A program made the translations under genes and the position numbers. Below are positions 60,915 to 64,000 of a DNA stretch of 64,000 nucleotides, in pieces; the stretch's first letter is position 1, and each line of letters begins with the position of its first letter. The DNA lies in assembly GCF_004337475.1 (NCBI RefSeq), contig NZ_SJZJ01000017.1, positions 58,283 to 122,282 on the forward strand, written 5' to 3'. Source of the stretch: Nocardioides jejuensis (lineage in GTDB: Bacteria > Actinomycetota > Actinomycetes > Propionibacteriales > Nocardioidaceae). The notes below the pieces were generated by a model. The model had not been told where the DNA came from, made no database searches, and saw nothing but the letters and a program-made list of their open reading frames with translations.

Positions 60915-61215
60915 CCGAGCGGCGACACGCAGACACCTCGATCTCCACGAGAGGCACCACCCCGGCGCCCGTGCGGAAGACCCGTCGCCTGAGCGCACCC
61001 GACACCTCGACCTCGTCCCCCGTCACCCACCGCGCCACCGAACGGCGGAGCCGGGCGGTCCACACGGCGCAGTCGACCCAGTCCGCACCGGGCCGCGGGC
61101 TGTCCGCGGGCCGCGGCACCGACAGCCGGAACGACACCACCTTGTCGCCGCTCGGAAGAACCCGCTCCTCCGGATCGCGGGTTACTCTGCCCGCAAGATG
61201 CACCTCGTTGGTCAT
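60892..61215 (-). CDS. short single-stranded DNA-binding protein, OB fold only
   Basis: A 107-residue SSB-like OB fold (NEVHLAGRVTRDPEERVLPSGDKVVSFRLSV, in two halves; ADWVDCAVWTARL; VARWVTGDEVEVSGALRRRVF). It lacks the Gly-rich linker and the acidic DDDIPF-type tail that recruits partners, so it is not the housekeeping SSB. GGAGGTGGAGTG precedes the ATG at 61215. It may protect ssDNA in a special process. A terminator separates it from the TPR gene upstream. Confidence 0.82.
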   Translation of the reverse strand: MTNEVHLAGRVTRDPEERVLPSGDKVVSFRLSVPRPADSPRPGADWVDCAVWTARLRRSVARWVTGDEVEVSGALRRRVFRTGAGVVPLVEIEVSACRRSVRSEGPA

Positions 61216-61251
61216 CACTCCACCTCCGGTCCCGATCAGACCCTGAAATGC

Positions 61252-61285
61252 CAACAGGCCCGGACCATGAGGTCCGGGCCTGTTG
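61252..61285 (-). terminator. terminator of the TPR gene
   Basis: A 15-bp perfect stem (CAACAGGCCCGGACC with its complement) and a 4-nt loop, 40 nt past the TPR stop codon on the minus strand. Confidence 0.85.
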
Positions 61286-61324
61286 AAAGCAACGACAGGG
61301 CACGCCCTGTGCAGCGAAAGCGGG

Positions 61325-62350
61325 TCAGCGCAGCTTCTTCTCCAGCGCCTCCGAGCGCTCCATCGCGTCGGTGATCTCCTCACCATCGATGCCGGCCGTG
61401 CGGTGGAACCAGGTCAGCGCCTCGTCGAGGCGACCAGCGGCCTCGAGCGTGTCGGCGTACGCGTAGCGAAGACGCACCACCCACGACGCCCGCGAGCGGG
61501 ACATCAGCGGAGCGAACTCGAGGGTGCGCAGCGCGGCGTCGATCTCACCGAGGTCCCGACGCGCGCCGGCCTCGACGATGGTCATCTCAGCCTTCGCGTC
61601 GGCGTCGAAGTTGGCGACGGCGGTGTTCTTCGCCAGGGCCAGCGCCCGGTCGGGGCGACCCAGGGCGCGCTCGCAGTCAGCCATGATCGGCAGGTACGCC
61701 GAGTTGCCGTTCATCCGCTTGGCGGCGCGCAGCTCGGAGAGCGCCTCGGCGTACTCCCCCGCTGCGTAGGCAGCCTCGCCGCACGCCTCGCGCACGACCG
61801 CGAGACGCGCCGCGCGCGCCCGCGCAGCGAGCGTGTGCTTGTACGCCGTGGCCGGGTCCTCGTCGATGATCATGCCGGCAGCAGCGAGGTGACGAGCAAC
61901 GCGCGCCGCCAGCTTCTCCGGCAGGCCCTTGAGCTGCGCCTGGACAGAGCGGTCGAGCTCCTTGCCGGTGATCTCCTCGGGGATCTCCGGACCGTCGTAG
62001 CGAGCCTGCTGCTCGGTGCGGGGACGGTCGTCGTCCGCGGGACGCTTCCAGTCGTCCTTCCGCCCCGGGCGCGAGCCCGGCTTCCGGTCGCCGTACGCCG
62101 GCTTGCCGTCACGGCCTCCGGAGCGGCCACCGCGCGAATCGGGCTTGCCGCCGCGATCGCTGTAGCTCTTGCCACCACGCTCGTCGGACCCACCATCGCG
62201 GCCTTCGCCACGACCGGCAGCCCGGAAGTCAGACTTGCCGCTGCCACCACGCGCAGCCGGCTTGCCGCCACCGCTCGCGGGGCGACCGCCACCCTGGGGA
62301 CGCCCACCACGCGGGGCGTCAGAACGACGGGGACGGGACTGGTCAGCCAT
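61325..62350 (-). CDS. tetratricopeptide protein with RG/GG-rich disordered N-terminus
   Basis: A 341-residue protein. Residues 1-~115 are low complexity, rich in Arg, Gly, Asp and Lys with RGG-like repeats (PRGGRPQGGGRP, RDGGSDERGGKSYSDRGGKP), an RNA-binding style. Residues ~150-341 are helical repeats of TPR type (ACGEAAYAAGEYAEALSELRAA, GRPDRALALAKNTAVANFDA, ADTLEAAGRLDEALTWFHRTA). The function is unknown. It lies directly downstream of the rrn operon. AAAGG precedes the ATG. Confidence 0.8.
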   Translation of the reverse strand: MADQSRPRRSDAPRGGRPQGGGRPASGGGKPAARGGSGKSDFRAAGRGEGRDGGSDERGGKSYSDRGGKPDSRGGRSGGRDGKPAYGDRKPGSRPGRKDDWKRPADDDRPRTEQQARYDGPEIPEEITGKELDRSVQAQLKGLPEKLAARVARHLAAAGMIIDEDPATAYKHTLAARARAARLAVVREACGEAAYAAGEYAEALSELRAAKRMNGNSAYLPIMADCERALGRPDRALALAKNTAVANFDADAKAEMTIVEAGARRDLGEIDAALRTLEFAPLMSRSRASWVVRLRYAYADTLEAAGRLDEALTWFHRTAGIDGEEITDAMERSEALEKKLR

Positions 62351-62416
62351 GGGGGCAACCTTTCAACAACGGCGGCGTGCTCACGGCGCTCCGTGTGCAC
62401 AGGTGGTGGACAAAAG

Positions 62417-62450
62417 ACTAGGGGCCCCCGCGAAGGCGGAGGCCCCTAGT
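62417..62450 (-). terminator. rrn operon terminator
   Basis: A 15-bp stem with one mismatch (ACTAGGGGCC... / ...GGCCCCTAGT) and GAAG loop, followed on the minus strand by CTTTTGTCC. It lies 10 nt past the 5S 3' end. Confidence 0.88.
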
Positions 62451-62460
62451 GAAAATTTGT

Positions 62461-62577
62461 CCGGCGACGTCCTACTCTCCCACAACCTCCCGGTTGCAGT
62501 ACCATCGGCGCTGTCAGGCTTAACTTCCGGGTTCGGAATGGAGCCGGGTGTTTCCCTGACGCTATGGCCGCCGAAAC
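62461..62577 (-). rRNA. rrf: 5S ribosomal RNA
   Basis: About 117 nt. On the minus strand it begins GTTTCGGCGGCCATAG, contains GGGAAACACCCGG, CCATTCCGAACCCGGAAG and GATGGTACTGC, and ends GTGGGAGAGTAGGACG before TCGCCGG. The 5' and 3' ends pair. The ends may be off by 1-2 nt. Confidence 0.95.
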
Positions 62578-62677
62578 TCTATGGAGTTAGATCACCAACT
62601 CGCAAAGCTTCTGGGCTTTGGACTTGGTTCCCGACCGTAACTCGGGAACCACACAGTGGACGCGCAACATCTTTGAG

Positions 62678-64000
<1,323 letters not shown>

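Overview
The window is a GC-rich chromosomal segment of an actinobacterium, most likely a Nocardioides-like member of the Nocardioidaceae. The evidence is strong G/C bias at third codon positions, frequent GTG starts, many leaderless promoters (TANNNT 6-7 nt before the start codon), and two long gene blocks in the order known from Mycobacterium tuberculosis. I see no prophage, transposon, CRISPR array or toxin/defence island. It is a dense, vertically inherited chromosome with one catabolic cluster inserted. Function calls come from motifs and domain order read by eye; no database search was possible.

Layout. 1-6.8 kb: asparaginase N-terminus, lytic-transglycosylase lipoprotein, VOC protein, cyclophilin lipoprotein, OsmC, LysM protein, RmuC, a zinc-ribbon membrane protein and a secreted SGNH esterase, ending in a large inverted repeat with tandem partial copies. 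6.8-19.2 kb: glycine cleavage and the Rv1822-Rv1842-like block on the minus strand (gcvP behind a glycine riboswitch, ltrA, MerR, bifunctional nuclease, ftsR, garA, gcvH, DUF881/sbp/DUF881, CDP-alcohol phosphatidyltransferase, two CNNM transporters). 19.3-21.1 kb: class III nucleotide cyclase, an unknown protein and tRNA-Pro(GGG). 21.1-34.5 kb: histidine utilisation cluster (hutI, M20 amidohydrolase, NCS1 permease, hutD, hutF, hutU, a divergent large glutamate dehydrogenase, an IclR regulator, hutH). 34.5-37.4 kb: acyltransferase, CDP-glycerol transferase family protein, beta-propeller protein. 37.4-60 kb: an Rv1713-Rv1692-like block (der, plsC, cmk, tyrA, aroH, NYN protein, rluB, scpB, scpA, a ribbon-helix-helix-like protein, parA, then a plus-strand MTHFR-like/MerR/aldo-keto reductase insert, a Ski2-like helicase, xerD, Nudix, pyrG, recN, nadK, tlyA, NagD-like HAD). 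59.8-62.4 kb: DUF1015, a short SSB, and an RG-rich TPR protein. 62.4-64 kb: the 3' end of an rrn operon on the minus strand (23S partial, 5S, terminator).

How the genes work together. The hut cluster gives a full route histidine -> urocanate -> imidazolonepropionate -> formiminoglutamate -> N-formylglutamate (HutH, HutU, HutI, HutF). The last step would fall to the M20 amidohydrolase, because no HutG is present here, and the glutamate would go to the neighbouring glutamate dehydrogenase. Four copies of a 16-bp palindrome (GTCTGGGATNCCAGAC type) lie before hutH, hutU, the dehydrogenase and the permease operon, and probably mark the regulon of the IclR protein. Two other regulator-operator pairs can be read: a CACCCTC-N11-GAGGGT dyad before garA-ftsR and before the second MerR gene, and a CTCGAAG dyad in 19-bp-spacer promoters before merR and the aldo-keto reductase.
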